The notes under the pieces are model-generated. The model was not told the origin of the DNA and ran no database searches. It saw only the letters and a program-made list of their open reading frames with translations. Below, one piece after another: positions 35,558-46,494 of a stretch of 64,000 nucleotides of DNA (position 1 is the stretch's first letter; each line of letters opens with the position of its first letter). The translations under genes and the position numbers were made by a program. The DNA lies in assembly GCF_905220975.1 (NCBI RefSeq), contig NZ_CAJNBK010000003.1:124001-188000 (forward strand), in the 5' to 3' direction. Source of the stretch: Paraburkholderia haematera (GTDB lineage Bacteria > Pseudomonadota > Gammaproteobacteria > Burkholderiales > Burkholderiaceae).

Positions 35558-36234
35558 CAAGCAGCGTCCTTCAGTTCGAGCACATAGCCGACGCCGCGCA
35601 CCGTGTGAATCAGCTTGACGGGAAAGTTGTCGTCGATCTTGGTGCGCAGCCGGCGGATCGCGACTTCGACGACATTGGTGTCGCTGTCGAAATTCATGTC
35701 CCACACATAGGACGCAATCTGCGTGCGGCTCAGTACTTCGCCCTGGCGGCGCGCGAGCAACTGCAGCAGCGAAAACTCGCGCGGCGTGAGATCGATACGC
35801 GTGCCACCGCGTTTCACGCGCCGGCGATTGACGTCCATTTCCAGGTCGCCCACCTTGATCAGTTCGCTTTCGCGCGGCGGTCCACGGCGCGCCAGCGTGC
35901 GCACGCGGGCCAGCAATTCGACAAACGCGAAGGGCTTGACGAGGTAATCGTCCGCGCCGAGTTCGAGGCCACGCACGCGGTCGTCGACGTCGTCGCGGGC
36001 GGTGAGGAACAGCACCGGCGTGGTACGCGTGCTGCGCAGGGTCTTGACGACGGTCCAGCCGTCCATGCCGGGCAGCATCACGTCGAGCACGATCACGTCG
36101 TATTCTTCTTCCTGCGCGAGGATCAGCCCTTGTGGGCCGTCGTTCGCAACGTCGACCGCGTAGCCGGATTCTTCCAGGCCCTTCTTCAGATAAGCCGCTG
36201 TTTTGAGCTCGTCCTCGATCACCAGGATTCGCAT
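35557..36234 (-). CDS. OmpR-family response regulator (CusR-like)
   Basis: A 225-residue response regulator. Receiver domain [20 protein letters not shown] with the phospho-Asp in [14 protein letters not shown] near residue 51, Thr in VLFLTARDD and Lys in [10 protein letters not shown]. The C-terminal winged helix ends [15 protein letters not shown] and [13 protein letters not shown]. This matches the CusR/CopR heavy-metal group. ATG 36234 with GGAG is preferred to an upstream start at 36264. First gene of the two-gene regulator operon, convergent with the RND operon. Confidence 0.92.
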   Translation of the reverse strand: MRILVIEDELKTAAYLKKGLEESGYAVDVANDGPQGLILAQEEEYDVIVLDVMLPGMDGWTVVKTLRSTRTTPVLFLTARDDVDDRVRGLELGADDYLVKPFAFVELLARVRTLARRGPPRESELIKVGDLEMDVNRRRVKRGGTRIDLTPREFSLLQLLARRQGEVLSRTQIASYVWDMNFDSDTNVVEVAIRRLRTKIDDNFPVKLIHTVRGVGYVLELKDAA

Positions 36235-36293
36235 GGGGAGTGCTCCGCTGTGCTTGACCGTCAAATCATACCGGCAAGCGGAGCGCGCGATGA

Positions 36294-37457
36294 TTACGAT
36301 CCGGTAATGTTGGCTGTGGACGGCGATCTGACACCCTCATGGCGCAGCCGCTTCACGCGGGCGATGAACTCGCGCAGCAGTCCCCGCCCGCCAATCGCCA
36401 GCAGGCCCCACGGCGAGTTGATGGTCTGCACGGTCCACGCGGTGGACGCTTCCCCGCGGGACCAGTACGACTTGAAGCGCTCCGTTCCCACGCCGAAGTC
36501 GAGGTCGAAGCCGTTCTCGAAGGCCCATTTGACGCATTGCTCCACCGCGATCAAACCGGGGCAGCATTTGCTGTAGAACGGGTCGTAACCCGCAAAGATC
36601 GCGCTCGCGCAAGGGTTGCCGAGACTGACGATGATGCCGGCAACCGGCGCTTCATCCACCGTCACCACGATCAGGCGCGCCATCGAGGGCACGTCGGGCG
36701 AGTAGATCAGCTTGCCGAGGAAGCACTCGAACTCGGGCGAATCGATCCACGGGTTGCGTTTGCCGACCCGCTCGCTCCACAGGCGTTTGCAGCGGAACAT
36801 CCACGCAATGATCGACACCGTTTCGCTTTCGTCGACGGGGTCGACGATGCGCACGGCGACCTTGCCTTGCTTGGAGAGACGTTTTGTGAAGGTGCCGGGC
36901 CGTTTGCCGAACAGCGTGCCCAGCGTCTGGCAATACTGGTCCCAGTCGCTCTCGCTGCGCAACGCCACGGCAGACGCGCTGTGGGGTTTGGCAAACAACA
37001 CCCTGCGGGCCTGGGTCGCAAGCCGGTATAGATGCAGCGTGTCCCGCACAAACTGAACGCGAATAAAATCGGCGCCGCAACGCCGCTGCGCGGTCTCCCA
37101 GGCGCCGGCGATCAAGGCCGGAGCGGATGCGCTGTTTTCCACCAGCACGCTCGTGTAGTCCCCGCCTTCAGGCCCAAGCGCTACGAGATACGTCCAGAGC
37201 CAACGACGGTAGGTCTCGAGCGGCCAGATCATGACCAGTTGCCCGTCTTCCCGGCACACGATGCATTGGAGCTTGTGGCCATGCGGCTTCGCTGCGTGCT
37301 TCCACGCCAGCCAGCAAAAACTGAACGACTGGTAGTAGTAGCCGTTTGCCCTCGACCACAGCGTGTTCCATTCCGTCTGCAAGGCCCAAAATTCCGCCTC
37401 GTCGCTGATGATGTCGTAGCGTCGCGTTGTCGGCGTCGCCGGTGTTGCCTGGTCCAT
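36294..37457 (-). CDS. FemAB/BcsL-like GNAT acetyltransferase (Acetyltransf_6)
   Basis: A 387-residue protein of the CelD/BcsL group with a GNAT fold. Visible family parts are [23 protein letters not shown] near the N-terminus, here FWALQTEWN and SRANG, then [11 protein letters not shown], and a GNAT half with [20 protein letters not shown] (residues about 270-290) and [17 protein letters not shown] near the end, the usual F-x-x-G-D-x-x-YK. Such proteins act in exopolysaccharide or cell-wall modification; no cellulose genes lie nearby. It is just upstream of the regulator on the same strand (59 bases), but a functional link is not evident. Confidence 0.8.
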   Translation of the reverse strand: MDQATPATPTTRRYDIISDEAEFWALQTEWNTLWSRANGYYYQSFSFCWLAWKHAAKPHGHKLQCIVCREDGQLVMIWPLETYRRWLWTYLVALGPEGGDYTSVLVENSASAPALIAGAWETAQRRCGADFIRVQFVRDTLHLYRLATQARRVLFAKPHSASAVALRSESDWDQYCQTLGTLFGKRPGTFTKRLSKQGKVAVRIVDPVDESETVSIIAWMFRCKRLWSERVGKRNPWIDSPEFECFLGKLIYSPDVPSMARLIVVTVDEAPVAGIIVSLGNPCASAIFAGYDPFYSKCCPGLIAVEQCVKWAFENGFDLDFGVGTERFKSYWSRGEASTAWTVQTINSPWGLLAIGGRGLLREFIARVKRLRHEGVRSPSTANITGS

Positions 37458-37745
37458 ATCGCCTCACATGAAGCCGAGCGGTGTGCTTCGTCCTCATGCC
37501 GGTCAATGCGGAAAAACGCGGGCAGAAGCGGCCGGCGCGGACTGAAGCACATGCAACGAGCATGCACTCACGCGTCTTTAAGGTGTGTGCGGCGGCGCAC
37601 GCTGCCATGCGGCGCAGTGCCGTTTTCAATGTTGCGGTAGAGGCTGCCCGAGGCTTCAGCCGGACACGGTAACGACACGGTAATATACGCGGCAGCACTC
37701 GCCCGATTCGTTGCGGCGCCGGAGGACAGCCACAAGGAGCCAATC

Positions 37746-39322
<1,577 letters not shown>

Positions 39323-39448
39323 ATGTGGCGCCGCGCAGGCAAAAAAACTATTTCACTACACCTTCTAAGAATCGACCAAATACTTGGTTGCTGGCACCCC
39401 TAAGCCTCCCGTACCGTTCTCAGTTTGCGGCCCCGCCACGGAGAACTT

Positions 39449-40702
39449 ATGCCAGCAACCGATTCACGCCCCAACCCAGATTACCTGACCGCGGACGCAG
39501 CAAACCTGTTCGCTGAAGACGACCTGACCCGTCGTTTCGCGCCTGTATTCGCCCGCATCGCGGAAGGCGCCGTCCAGCGCGAACAGAATCGAGAACTCCC
39601 CTACGCTGCCGTGGAATGGTTGCGCGAAGCCGGCTACACCAGGCTGCGCGTGCCAAAACGCTACGGCGGCGAAGGTGTCACGCTGACTGCGTTTCTCGCC
39701 TTGGCCACACGTCTCGGCGAAGCCGACTCGAATCTGCCGCAAATCCTGCGCGTGCACGGCGGCTTCATCGAATCGCTGCTGGAAACCGACGACGAACCGC
39801 TGCGCGACCGCTGGTTCACGCGTATCGCACAAGGCCAGATCGTCGGCGGCGCCGTGTCCGAGCGCACCAGCGTCACCAGCAACAGCGTGCGCCTCACCCA
39901 AACCAACGGCGCGTGGCATCTCGACGGCGAGAAGTACTACACCACCGGCACGCTCTACGCGGACTGGGTCGACGTCACCGCGCACGACGGGCAAAGCGAC
40001 GTGCGCGTACTCGTCAGGAGCGATGCGCCCGGTCTCGCCCGGATCGACGACTGGGATGGCTTCGGGCAGCGTCTTACCGGCAGCGGTACGGCGCGTTTCG
40101 ACCATGTGCCGGTCTCGCCCGACAATCTGTATCGGCGCTATAACGCCGCCGAACCACGCCGCAACAGCCTCCTGACCGCCTACTACCAGGCGCTGCACGT
40201 CGCAAACCTGGCGGGGATCAGCCGCGCGGCACTGCGCGATGCGGTGGCGTTCACGCAAAGCAAAACGAGAACTTTCGGTATCCCCGGTGAATCGAGCCCC
40301 CGCGACAATCCGCTGGTCCATCGGGTGGTCGGCCGTCTCGCGAGCCTGGCTTTTTCCGCGCAGAGCATCAGCGCGTCGCTCGCACGTGCAATCGATGCGG
40401 TGTCAGCGGCGCGGCAGGAAGGCCGTACCGACGAGCAAACCTATATCCACCTGGACATCCAGACCTTCCAGGCACAGCAGATCGTCATCGAGCAGACGCT
40501 GCAAGCCGCAACCCTGCTGTTCGAAGTGGGCGGCGCATCGGCCACCAGCGAGACGCGCCGATTCGATCGCTACTGGCGCAATGCACGCGTGCTGGCGTCG
40601 CACAATCCGGCCATCATCCGCGAAGCGGCAATCGGTGACTTCTATCTGAACGGCAACGCGCATAGCGAGCGGTTTAGCGTGAACACCAGCGCGTTCAGCT
40701 GA
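39449..40702 (+). CDS. Acyl-CoA dehydrogenase-fold flavoprotein of DszC/SfnB type
   Basis: A 417-residue protein of the acyl-CoA dehydrogenase superfamily. N-terminal helices (EWLREAGYTRLRVPKRYGGEG, split as LREAGY and VPKRYGG), the middle beta domain with GGAVSERTSVTSNSVRL and WHLDGEKYYTTGTLYADW, and the C-terminal four-helix domain. The GEKYYTTGT motif and GTGSTRFDHVPV-like part (GSGTARFDHVPVSPDNL) are typical of the DszC/SfnB/SoxC flavin-dependent group that oxidises sulfur compounds or acts in sulfur supply, and not of true acyl-CoA dehydrogenases. ACGGAGAA precedes ATG 39449. No reductase or transporter partner is next to it. Confidence 0.82.
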   Translation: MPATDSRPNPDYLTADAANLFAEDDLTRRFAPVFARIAEGAVQREQNRELPYAAVEWLREAGYTRLRVPKRYGGEGVTLTAFLALATRLGEADSNLPQILRVHGGFIESLLETDDEPLRDRWFTRIAQGQIVGGAVSERTSVTSNSVRLTQTNGAWHLDGEKYYTTGTLYADWVDVTAHDGQSDVRVLVRSDAPGLARIDDWDGFGQRLTGSGTARFDHVPVSPDNLYRRYNAAEPRRNSLLTAYYQALHVANLAGISRAALRDAVAFTQSKTRTFGIPGESSPRDNPLVHRVVGRLASLAFSAQSISASLARAIDAVSAARQEGRTDEQTYIHLDIQTFQAQQIVIEQTLQAATLLFEVGGASATSETRRFDRYWRNARVLASHNPAIIREAAIGDFYLNGNAHSERFSVNTSAFS

Positions 40703-40774
40703 TCGCTCGCATGTGGCACAGTATCGTCAAGCGCATGCACTACGCTTGCGATACTGGACAGCCCGACGAGCGAC

Positions 40775-41293
40775 ATGAAGAACCCGACTGCCTACGAGCC
40801 CCCGGTCGACGAAGACCAGCTTCTGCTGAAGTGGATCCGGCGCGCGCGTGAATCCCAGATGAGCCACTACGACATGGCCGACCTGCTGTCCGCGCGGGAC
40901 CGCAGCGTCGGCTGGCTGGTGACCGCATTGACCGCCTTTGTGGGCACAGCGGTCTTCGCTTCGTTGAGTTCGACCGCCGTCTCTCCGGCGCTCAGGATTT
41001 TCGTGGGCTTCGTCAGCGTTGCGGCGGCGGTCTCCGCCGCGTTGCAAACCTTCCTCAGATACGCGGAGCGTGCGGAAAAACATCGTGCGGCCGGGGCGCG
41101 CTACGGCGCGGTGCGGCGCAGGCTGGAAGCGATCTTTGCCGGTGACGCCGACGCGCGCGACGGCCACTATCTCACCGCGATCCGCGACGAACTCGACCGG
41201 CTTGCTGAAGATTCACCGAACGTGCCGCCGCGCGTCTTTTATCGCACTCAGCGAACCCTGTCCGATGAACCGCGACGAAGTCGCGATGCATAA
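40775..41293 (+). CDS. SLATT-domain two-TM protein, orphan
   Basis: A 172-residue membrane protein of the SLATT family. An N-terminal amphipathic part LLLKWIRRARESQMSHYDMADLL precedes TM1 WLVTALTAFVGTAVFASL (residues about 47-64) and TM2 ALRIFVGFVSVAAAVSAALQTFL (about 72-94). The hallmark ERAEKHRAAGARYGAVRRRLE then follows, given here as AEKHRAAGARYG, and a cytosolic helix LDRLAEDSPNVP. In SMODS/SLOG conflict systems SLATT is predicted to form a pore that kills the infected cell on a nucleotide signal. No nucleotidyltransferase or SLOG gene lies beside it here, so this copy is alone and its trigger is unknown. Confidence 0.8.
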   Translation: MKNPTAYEPPVDEDQLLLKWIRRARESQMSHYDMADLLSARDRSVGWLVTALTAFVGTAVFASLSSTAVSPALRIFVGFVSVAAAVSAALQTFLRYAERAEKHRAAGARYGAVRRRLEAIFAGDADARDGHYLTAIRDELDRLAEDSPNVPPRVFYRTQRTLSDEPRRSRDA

Positions 41294-41741
41294 GCGTCGG
41301 AACGCGGGGTTGTCGTAAATGTTCTGTGTCATTTGTAAATTGCATTAACTTCAATTGAAGCAATGTAGCCGCTGATGTAAAGGCGCGGAGCCCGGCGGCA
41401 TGTCATAGGCCCATGCGATTTCCCTAGCAGCGTTCGGCCGCGGTTCCGGGCAAGGCGGCGGAAGCTCCGGCAGTAGCGGCTGAAGGTTCGGTATAGATCG
41501 CTTCCAGCCATTTAAGGGTCACTTAAGCACACGGCCCGCATAATACACGCCGGGGATAATACCCCTATTCAAAAGCAGGTTTTCCCAAGGCATTCGACGC
41601 ACGATATGGCCGCCCGGTCTGCCGGTATTTACGCGTTTCTGAGCCTTTACATCTGCCCGACTATGGTATTGTCCGGCGTGCGCTTTCAAGCGCATTGCCA
41701 CACTCAATCGGGAAGCGCAATCGCTCCCTAAAAAAAAGATC
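41294..41741. other. Intergenic stretch of about 450 bases
   Basis: No supported gene. The first half (41320-41380) is AT-rich with several TGTAAAT/TTAATT runs and may be a promoter region. A perfect hairpin TGCGCTT-TC-AAGCGCA lies near 41680-41695, about 45 bases before the DUF4118 gene; it may affect its mRNA leader. Confidence 0.45.
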
Positions 41742-42512
41742 ATGGAAGTCCAAAACGCCCGTCACTGGGCACCACGGGGAACACGCGTCTGGCTCACCGC
41801 GGCCGCCGCATTGGCGATCGCCAGCGGGGTGCGCATGTTGCTCCATCCATTTCTCGGACCGATCATGCCGGGCACCGCGTTCTGTATCGCGGCGGCATTG
41901 GTCGAGTATTTTTGCGGACTGGCGCCGGCGTTCACGGTCATGCTGTTCGGCCTCGGTATCGCCGACTACCTGTTCGTCCCGCCGTACGCCAGCATCGCCG
42001 TATTCGACCGCGCCGACCTGCTTCTGCTGGTCTCGTACCCGCTGGTGACGCTGCTCGTGATCATACTGATCGAACGCCTGCGCCGCTCGCAGTTCCGTGC
42101 GGAGCTGATCGCATCGGTCGCGCAGTCGCGCTATGAAATGCTGCTGCGCCACGACAACGAACGCATGCTCGCACGCCGCGCCGTCGACGAAACACACCGG
42201 CTGCTGCGCCATCTCTCGCACCATCACAGGACCTTCATTTTCATTCAGGCGCTCGAGCGCAACGCGTTGCAACCGATGGACGACATCAAACCGCAAGGTG
42301 TGCTGCCCCGTCTGCCCAACGAGATTGCACCGGGCCCCCGCTTTGCGGATGTCGATTCCGAAGATATCCAGCGTCTCAGCAAGGCGCTGTGGCCAGGCAG
42401 CCATCGCGTGCACCTGAAAAGCGGCGATGGCGTGTCGAAGCTGACCGAGTGCGTGTGCGAACGGTTCACCACCCATGCCGGCGATTTCCTCGTGCTGCGG
42501 ATCGGGACCTGA
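41742..42512 (+). CDS. DUF4118 membrane protein without a kinase domain
   Basis: A 256-residue protein. The first 115 residues hold four membrane helices of the DUF4118 type (VWLTAAAALAIASGVRMLL, AFCIAAALVEYFCGLAP, FTVMLFGLGIADYLFVPP, LLLLVSYPLVTLLVIILIE), the same module that precedes the kinase core in KdpD-like sensors. A cytosolic helix (LIASVAQSRYEMLLRHDNERMLARRAVDETHRLLRHL, here the EMLLRHDNERM and THRLLRHL parts) and a short beta part follow in place of HisKA and ATPase. It cannot autophosphorylate. Three bases separate it from the esterase gene. Confidence 0.82.
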   Translation: MEVQNARHWAPRGTRVWLTAAAALAIASGVRMLLHPFLGPIMPGTAFCIAAALVEYFCGLAPAFTVMLFGLGIADYLFVPPYASIAVFDRADLLLLVSYPLVTLLVIILIERLRRSQFRAELIASVAQSRYEMLLRHDNERMLARRAVDETHRLLRHLSHHHRTFIFIQALERNALQPMDDIKPQGVLPRLPNEIAPGPRFADVDSEDIQRLSKALWPGSHRVHLKSGDGVSKLTECVCERFTTHAGDFLVLRIGT

Positions 42513-42515
42513 TCC

Positions 42516-43403
42516 ATGAGCCAGCCAACGAGTCTCTTCTTACCCGGCGACAATCATGCCGTGCTGATGCTGCACGGCCTGTCGAGCTCGCCGCTCGAAT
42601 TACGTTTTCTTGCGCGCTATCTGAACGCGGAAGGCTTCACGACCTGCACGCCGGTTCTGCCGGGCTATAGCGCAGGCTCCAAAGAAACGGCCATGGAGGC
42701 CTGGATCGAGGCCGCCGTGCGCGAGTACGATGCGCTCGCCGCGCGCTTCACACACGTCTCGATCTGCGGGCTATCGATCGGTGCGGCGTTAGCGCTGGCG
42801 CTGGCGCATCGCCGTCCAGCGGCACGATCGCTCGTGCTGTTGTCGCTAACGCTCTCTTACGACGGCTGGGCGATCCCCTGGTATCGTTTCCTGCTCAACT
42901 GGGCGTACTTCACACCGATGCGCAATCGCTGGCGCTACCGCGAGGCAGCGCCGTTCGGTTTGCGCAACGAAGCGCTCAGGGCGAAGATCGCCCGCGCGAT
43001 GCAGCGCAGCGACTTCAGCGAAGTCGGTCCGTCGACGATTTCATTGCCGGCCTTGCATCAGGCAAGCCGCCTCGCCGCGAGCGTGCGCACTCAGGTGCGC
43101 GACATCAAGACCGATTGCCTGATTGTCCATGCGATCGACGATGAGACGTCGAGCCCTCGCAATGCCCGGTTTGTCGCCGCGAATATCGACGCTGCCTTTT
43201 TACGCACAATCTGGCTGGATGATTCGTATCACATGATTACGTCGGACAACGAGCGCGAAATCGTCGCGCGTGAAACCGCGCTATTTTTGCGCGAGAGCGA
43301 AGCGGCCCACAGTGGCGACGACAGCGGCAAGCAGCAGGTCGTCTCGAAGGCTTTGGCGCGGCGCCTCAGACAACTCGCGGCGCTTGGCAAGGAGCGCGCA
43401 TGA
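42516..43403 (+). CDS. Alpha/beta-fold carboxylesterase
   Basis: A 295-residue esterase. It starts near AVLMLHGLSSSPLEL (HG oxyanion strand), then PVLPGYSAGS, nucleophile Ser in ICGLSIGAALALALA near residue 87 (G-L-S-I-G), Asp in VHAIDDETSSP near residue 210 and His in DDSYHMITSDNE near residue 237. This matches monoacylglycerol lipase/carboxylesterase (EstB-like) enzymes. The start is 3 bases behind the DUF4118 stop; its stop overlaps the MipA start (ATGA), so all three are one coupled operon. Confidence 0.88.
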   Translation: MSQPTSLFLPGDNHAVLMLHGLSSSPLELRFLARYLNAEGFTTCTPVLPGYSAGSKETAMEAWIEAAVREYDALAARFTHVSICGLSIGAALALALAHRRPAARSLVLLSLTLSYDGWAIPWYRFLLNWAYFTPMRNRWRYREAAPFGLRNEALRAKIARAMQRSDFSEVGPSTISLPALHQASRLAASVRTQVRDIKTDCLIVHAIDDETSSPRNARFVAANIDAAFLRTIWLDDSYHMITSDNEREIVARETALFLRESEAAHSGDDSGKQQVVSKALARRLRQLAALGKERA

Positions 43404-44281
43404 CGGCGCATTCCGGGCAGAGAAACGGCCAGGCCGCGTGCGCGTCGCTGCGCCCCACGCTCAGGTTTGGTCGACCCGCACGCATGTCATTGCTGCTCGC
43501 CGCTGCACTCGGCCTTTGCACGGCACGCGCGGCCTACGCAGACGATGCAGGTCCGGCCGCGACGACAGATGCAGGTACGGGCGCGGCCACCGAGAGCAAA
43601 TGGAAAATCGGCGTGGGTCCTGGTGTGGTGATCACGCCCAAGTACCCGGGGTCACGACAGCTGACCGTATTCCCGTTCCCTGCGCTGGATATCTCATACG
43701 ACGACCGGATTTTCTCGCAGGGCCCTGACGTGCTTGGCGTCAACGTGCTGCGCGGTCCGGCCTATCACGTGGGCGCGGCGTTGAGTTTCGACTTCCAGAC
43801 TCGCAAGGAGTCCGACGATCCGCGACTGCATGGCCTAGGCAATGTGTATGGCGGGCCGAAACTGAAGCTATTCGCCGACTACACGTGGTGGGCGTTTACC
43901 GGGTCGGTGGCGTTGTACCAGGATATCGCCGGGCATCACCAGGGGACGCAGGTCAGCACGGATTTCGTGGCTTCCGCGCCGGTTGGCGGCTGGTTGTTCT
44001 CGGTGGGTCCGGGCTTCACCTGGGCGAATGGGACGTACACGCGGACGTTCTTCGGCGTGTCCGGGCAGCAGAGCGCGGCGTCGGGCTTGCCCACGTACAG
44101 CACCAGTGCCGGCGTGCGGGACATCCATATGAACGCCATGGTGACCTACGACTTTTCCAAACACTGGAATGGGTCGGTTTCCGCTACGTTCGGACGACTG
44201 GAGCACGATGCAGCCAATAGCCCGATTACCGAAAAAAGATTCGAGCTCAATACACTCGCTTCGGTGAATTATCGTTTTTAG
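43400..44281 (+). CDS. MipA/OmpV-family outer-membrane protein
   Basis: A 293-residue outer-membrane beta-barrel. The signal core MSLLLAAALGLCTARAAYA begins near residue 29, cleaved near ADDAG. The mature part WKIGVGPGVVITPKYPGS, PFPALDISYDDRIF, GAALSFDF and the last strand LASVNYRF with terminal Phe fit the MipA/OmpV family, which serve as scaffolds for murein enzymes or as small outer-membrane channels. It is the last gene of the operon with DUF4118 and the esterase. A Met at residue 29 may be the true start. Confidence 0.88.
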   Translation: MTAHSGQRNGQAACASLRPTLRFGRPARMSLLLAAALGLCTARAAYADDAGPAATTDAGTGAATESKWKIGVGPGVVITPKYPGSRQLTVFPFPALDISYDDRIFSQGPDVLGVNVLRGPAYHVGAALSFDFQTRKESDDPRLHGLGNVYGGPKLKLFADYTWWAFTGSVALYQDIAGHHQGTQVSTDFVASAPVGGWLFSVGPGFTWANGTYTRTFFGVSGQQSAASGLPTYSTSAGVRDIHMNAMVTYDFSKHWNGSVSATFGRLEHDAANSPITEKRFELNTLASVNYRF

Positions 44282-44539
44282 GTTTTAACCTGCACGACGT
44301 TGTTGGACAAGGCTGGATTTATTCGGAATGCATATCGAATGAGCGGCGAACCCAGCCGGCTCATCTCGATCCCGTTGTACCGCCCTCGCACACGTGTGTG
44401 GCCGTGTTGCAGTTTGCAGATTTATCACCAATACTCGTTGCAGCCGGAGATTGAAATATCAATCTTGCGGGGCCCATGGCGATGCGTTTAGCCGCCAGGA
44501 AACCGCATGCGGAAATTCTTGAAGATACGGAGATAGGGA

Positions 44540-45463
44540 ATGCCCACTCATGCCTCTGAATTTCTCGACCGGCAAATGCAAATGCCCATGTCGATTCAAT
44601 TCGCCACGGACCTCGGGCTCGCCACAAACGTCATCGCGGCGGCGGCGGCGGTCACCACATTGCAGACGCCGGATCAGAACGCCAACCTTCATCGCTTGCC
44701 ACAGTTGCAGTGGACACCGATCTACCAGCGTTGCCAGCGCCTTGACATGCGGCAGGTGTGGAAAGCGGTCGGTGCTGCTCGCATCAACAACGACGGCTGG
44801 TATCTCTACTGGTCGGACAACGGCGCCACCAAGGAATTGTTGCTGATCGGCCGGCGGGCCGGCCAACCGGTGCAACTCCAGGACTATTTCGCGTGGTCCG
44901 TAAGCAATACCGATCAGGTTGTTTTCGATGGCAATTGGACCCCGCCAGGCGGGCGTGACAATACGGTTGACATGACTTTCGGGGGGGACCTGATTTTCAG
45001 TCATCTGGATAAACACTTCGGCGCGCAACCCGCCGAGGCACAGTACACGATTGGTGCTAACCCGACTGTCCGCAAGCGCATCGTTGCCGGCATGGAGCAA
45101 AAATCCATCAACGAAGGTCTGAACTTCCCCGGTGAGTCATTCTTTCGGTTCAATGTCGTCGTCGGCACCGACGGTCAGCGTCCCCAGTTGAAGAGCACCA
45201 GTATCCGGGTCGATACGCCCGGGGGGCCGTCGCAACACAGTCATCCGATTCCGGAAGATCAGCCCGGCATGGTGAGCCATGACGGCAAGGTGAAGAGCGC
45301 GATCCGCACGTTCACTACGGCGCGTAACCTGAGCGAACTTGTCGACATCGCCAGATACCTCACGGTCATCGGCGCCGCCAATAACCATTTCTCCAATCTG
45401 CGGGCTGACGCGCACCTGTATGGCCATTTGCGCCCACCCGCTTGCGTGTACTGGGCCTGGTAA
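44540..45463 (+). CDS. Hypothetical protein of unknown family (307 aa)
   Basis: ATG 44540 has a good GGAG with AGGGA site. The protein has no clear signal or TM; the alanine-rich ATNVIAAAAAVTTLQ near residue 28 is only weakly hydrophobic. It has repeated aromatic beta-type segments (GWYLYWSDNGATKELLLIG, YFAWSVSNTDQVVFDGNW, DMTFGGDLIFSHLDKHFG) and ends in PPACVYWAW. It resembles no domain that I know. It has normal codon use, so it is a real gene. Both neighbours are unrelated. Confidence 0.6.
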   Translation: MPTHASEFLDRQMQMPMSIQFATDLGLATNVIAAAAAVTTLQTPDQNANLHRLPQLQWTPIYQRCQRLDMRQVWKAVGAARINNDGWYLYWSDNGATKELLLIGRRAGQPVQLQDYFAWSVSNTDQVVFDGNWTPPGGRDNTVDMTFGGDLIFSHLDKHFGAQPAEAQYTIGANPTVRKRIVAGMEQKSINEGLNFPGESFFRFNVVVGTDGQRPQLKSTSIRVDTPGGPSQHSHPIPEDQPGMVSHDGKVKSAIRTFTTARNLSELVDIARYLTVIGAANNHFSNLRADAHLYGHLRPPACVYWAW

Positions 45464-45559
45464 AACCTGCTGTCACTTCGCCGGTGCGAGGCGGCCTCGC
45501 CTGCCGCGGCGAATGGCCGTGTTTCAGGATGCCTGGGAACGGCGAAGGTGCTTAAGCGC

Positions 45560-46252
45560 TCAAAGCTCCCCCACCTCGATCCCCAATTCCGCAGCCATCC
45601 TTCGCACCACAACCTGAAGCCGGCTCAACTCGTCAGCGAGCCGATTTTGCTCAGCTTTCACGGCCTCGAACGCCGACAGCGGCACAACCTCATCTTCCCC
45701 GCCCGGCTGTGCAAGATCACTCGCGCTAACTTCGCCGCAAAGCAGATGCGTCCAGCGATTTTCGCGCTCGCCCGGCGTGCGGGCCAGTTTCACTACCCGC
45801 GACGGATCGTTGGCAGCCAGTTCGTCGAGAAATGCCTCGACCGACGAGATGTCGGCAAACCCATGCAGGCGAGCGCTGTTCAAGCGCAATTCGGCCGCGG
45901 TCTGCGGACCGCGCAGCAGCAACGTGGTCAGCAAGGCAGCCGATTGGCTCGGCAAGCCCAATACGCGATTCATGTTGTGCTCGAAGCGCGGCACACGGCT
46001 GCTGCTGCCCTCCATCACCAGACTCAGGCGCTTTAACCCGTCGACGGCGGTGAGCACCTCGGCTTCGGTCGCATTCATCACGGGTGCGCGGCCGGTCTTC
46101 TGATTGCAGCCCAAAGTTAACGCGTTCAACGAAAGCGGATAACTGTCCGGCACCGTGTGCTGCTTTTCGACCAACACGCCGAGGACGCGCCCTTCAAGCA
46201 AGGTCAAAGCGCGGATGGAGGGACGGGAAACAGCGTCGGGAGTGGAGTTCAT
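45560..46252 (-). CDS. YceH/DUF480 family protein
   Basis: A 230-residue protein of the DUF480 (YceH) family. It holds two winged-helix modules: LTLLEGRVLGVLVEKQHTVPD with YPLSLNALTLGCNQKTGRAPVM (family signature, here YPLSLNAL and GCNQKT) and ALLTTLLLRGPQTAAELRLNSARLHGF, split as LRGPQTAAEL and SARLHGF. A coiled C-terminal helix follows (AVKAEQNRLADELSRLQ). YceH genes are widespread and single; in E. coli its neighbour is mviN, and the function is not settled. Cytosolic. Confidence 0.9.
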   Translation of the reverse strand: MNSTPDAVSRPSIRALTLLEGRVLGVLVEKQHTVPDSYPLSLNALTLGCNQKTGRAPVMNATEAEVLTAVDGLKRLSLVMEGSSSRVPRFEHNMNRVLGLPSQSAALLTTLLLRGPQTAAELRLNSARLHGFADISSVEAFLDELAANDPSRVVKLARTPGERENRWTHLLCGEVSASDLAQPGGEDEVVPLSAFEAVKAEQNRLADELSRLQVVVRRMAAELGIEVGEL

Positions 46253-46461
46253 AGAAGATGTCGCGGCAAGCGCCGCCGGGTCTCGTGGAGGGTGTGCCTG
46301 ATCGACGCACAGCCCTGTTGCACAGCCGGGCGGCGGGTTTTAGTTTGTGGCCACTATGATAAACGCCCCGGCCGCTCGCGGTGGACGAATCTCCGCAATG
46401 GCCAGCCGCGCCCCGCTCGCGTGCGCGTCCCTTGTGGCGCATTTTTGTTTCATTGACGACT

Positions 46462-46494
46462 TTCCATATGCGAGATAATTTCCCGAATATGGAA
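46462..46494. promoter_or_regulatory. Inverted repeat around the XRE-cupin start, likely operator
   Basis: TTCCATAT (46462-46469) and ATATGGAA (46487-46494) form a perfect 8-bp inverted repeat with 17 bases between; the second arm covers the start codon at 46489. Arms about two helical turns apart suit an XRE dimer, so autorepression is likely. Confidence 0.5.
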
